The position numbers and the translations under genes were made by a program. Positions 5,725 through 6,759 of a stretch of 6,759 bases of DNA are shown here, piece after piece. This stretch comes from JACMJP01 sp046160675. GTDB taxonomy: Bacteria; Bacteroidota; Bacteroidia; Chitinophagales; BACL12. The stretch covers positions 1 through 6,759 of the forward strand of contig JBJXHH010000146.1 of NCBI GenBank assembly GCA_046160675.1. Reading direction: 5' to 3'. Positions within the stretch are counted from its first letter, which is position 1. Each line of letters begins with the position of its first letter. The notes beneath the pieces were generated by a model that did no database searches, had not been told where the DNA came from, and saw nothing but the letters and a program-made list of their open reading frames with translations.

Positions 5725-6759
5725 TTAATCCGCCTTCTTTTTAATACGATCGAGCAACAGCATGCGCAGTTCATGCAGGGCATACATGCTGGTGTATTCA
5801 ATGTTGATCTCCCTGTTTTTGTTGAAGAGATGTTTTGTTATGCGTTTTTCATTTTTATCAGCAACACCGATGAATACAATACCTACGGGCTTTTCAGGGG
5901 TTCCCCCATCAGGCCCGGCAATGCCGGAAACAGCGATGGCGAAATCTGTTTTTAAATTTTTAAGAACCCCATCCAGCATTTCACTCACAGTTTGTTCGCT
6001 CACTGCTCCGAACGTATTTAGTGTTTCCTGTTTCACCTGTAGTAATTCCTCTTTCAACTCATAAGAATATGAAATAACAGAGCCAGCATAATATTTTGAA
6101 CTACCGGGAACCGATGTGATCTTGTGCGCAATTTTTCCGCCTGTGCAGCTTTCGGCGGTACTCATTGTCGCCTGTAATTGCATGAGCAGTTTTCCGACTT
6201 GTTCTTCCAGCAGTTGTTGTTTATCACTATATACAACATCACCGAGTTTGTTTTTTATTCTTTCAGCAAAAACCTGCACTTCATCCTGTAATTTTTTTTC
6301 ATTCGTGCCTTTTGCAGTCAACCTCAATTTTACAACACAGGGGGATGGCAGATAGGCAAGCGTAATATGTGCTGGCAAACTTTCTTCTATTTCTTCAATT
6401 TGTTTTGCTATCCAGCTTTCACCCATGCCGGAAGTCATAATGTGTTTGTTGATGATGACAGGAAGTTGAAATTCGGTTTTTATTTTATCAAGAACAATTT
6501 CCTGCATGATGGCTTTCATTTCAAAAGGCACACCCGGCATGGAAATGATTACTGAATTATCTTTCTGAAACCACATTCCCTGCGCTGAACCCAGGCTATT
6601 TCTTAGCAGCATGCAGTTATGCGGATACATGGCCTGGCTGCGGTTGCTTTCAGCAAACGGGAGGTTCCGTTTTTCAAAAGCATGTTTCAGTTTTAAAAAA
6701 ATATCTTCATGAAATACTAGTTCTGATTGAAAGAATTCACATAAAGTATTTTTAGTGAT
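5725..6759 (-). CDS. CinA family protein with nicotinamide-nucleotide amidase domain (5' end cut by window)
   Basis: CinA proteins join an N-terminal molybdopterin-binding-like domain, linked to pyrophosphatase activity on ADP-ribose-type compounds, to a C-terminal PncC domain that deamidates nicotinamide mononucleotide in NAD salvage. The minus-strand frame is open to the right edge, so the ATG at 6630 is internal. The visible 344 residues begin at ITKNTLCEFF, which follows the family's GGLGPT-x-DD motif; about 75 residues are missing from a usual 415. Present are AESNRSQAM, the first-domain motif MPGVPFEM (visible residues 74-81), a middle KH-like segment, and the PncC domain with TAESCTGG (S204) and GIAGPDGGTPEKPVG (279-293). 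The protein ends in a basic DRIKKKAD tail and looks intact apart from the edge. It is a cytoplasmic enzyme. Bacteroidetes members are often labelled competence/damage-inducible protein, but nothing here shows a competence role. Confidence 0.95.
   Translation of the reverse strand: MTKNTLCEFFQSELVFHEDIFLKLKHAFEKRNLPFAESNRSQAMYPHNCMLLRNSLGSAQGMWFQKDNSVIISMPGVPFEMKAIMQEIVLDKIKTEFQLPVIINKHIMTSGMGESWIAKQIEEIEESLPAHITLAYLPSPCVVKLRLTAKGTNEKKLQDEVQVFAERIKNKLGDVVYSDKQQLLEEQVGKLLMQLQATMSTAESCTGGKIAHKITSVPGSSKYYAGSVISYSYELKEELLQVKQETLNTFGAVSEQTVSEMLDGVLKNLKTDFAIAVSGIAGPDGGTPEKPVGIVFIGVADKNEKRITKHLFNKNREINIEYTSMYALHELRMLLLDRIKKKAD

Noticed and set aside
5725..6630. CinA starting at the ATG at 6630
   Set aside because: The frame continues upstream to the window edge with conserved CinA sequence (AESNRSQA and earlier), so this ATG is internal.

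Overview
The window looks like a chromosome segment from a member of the Bacteroidota, most like the Chitinophagaceae or a neighbouring family. The evidence is two secreted proteins ending in a type IX secretion (T9SS) type A sorting domain, Bacteroidetes-type promoter motifs (TAnnTTTG), A-rich leaders in place of Shine-Dalgarno sites, and moderate to low GC. The species cannot be named from the sequence alone. All supported genes lie on the minus strand, so transcription runs from the right edge to the left.

Right part (4366-6759, housekeeping): cinA, cut at its 5' end by the window edge, is followed after 47 bp by an intact E2 acyltransferase of a 2-oxo acid dehydrogenase complex. A good TAnnTTTG match in the gap suggests that E2 has its own promoter.

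Middle (4057-4365): a spacer of about 310 bp with no convincing gene. It carries the best promoter match in the window, upstream of the secreted-protein genes, and possibly a weak terminator for E2.

Left part (428-4056, secreted proteins): a gene for a clan GH-A-like glycoside hydrolase with a T9SS sorting domain, then a 300-residue T9SS-sorted protein whose ATG overlaps the preceding stop by one base (TAATG). The glycosidase gene is split by an in-frame TAA. The stop lies in a 32-bp segment flanked by two perfect 37-bp direct repeats. The whole insertion is 69 bp, exactly 23 codons, so removing one repeat plus the 32 bp would restore one frame of 885 residues. As it stands, the signal peptide and probable acid/base glutamate are in one frame, and the probable nucleophile and sorting domain are in the other. 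The annotated start of the first frame is a TTG, and an upstream ATG in another frame raises the possibility of a second, one-base lesion in the signal peptide.

A strong, symmetric terminator (382-409) ends the secreted-protein operon. The remaining 380 bp at the left edge hold no gene I can support, only a hairpin and one interrupted weak frame. I found no CRISPR array, insertion sequence, tRNA or rRNA. The split-gene insertion is the most interesting feature.
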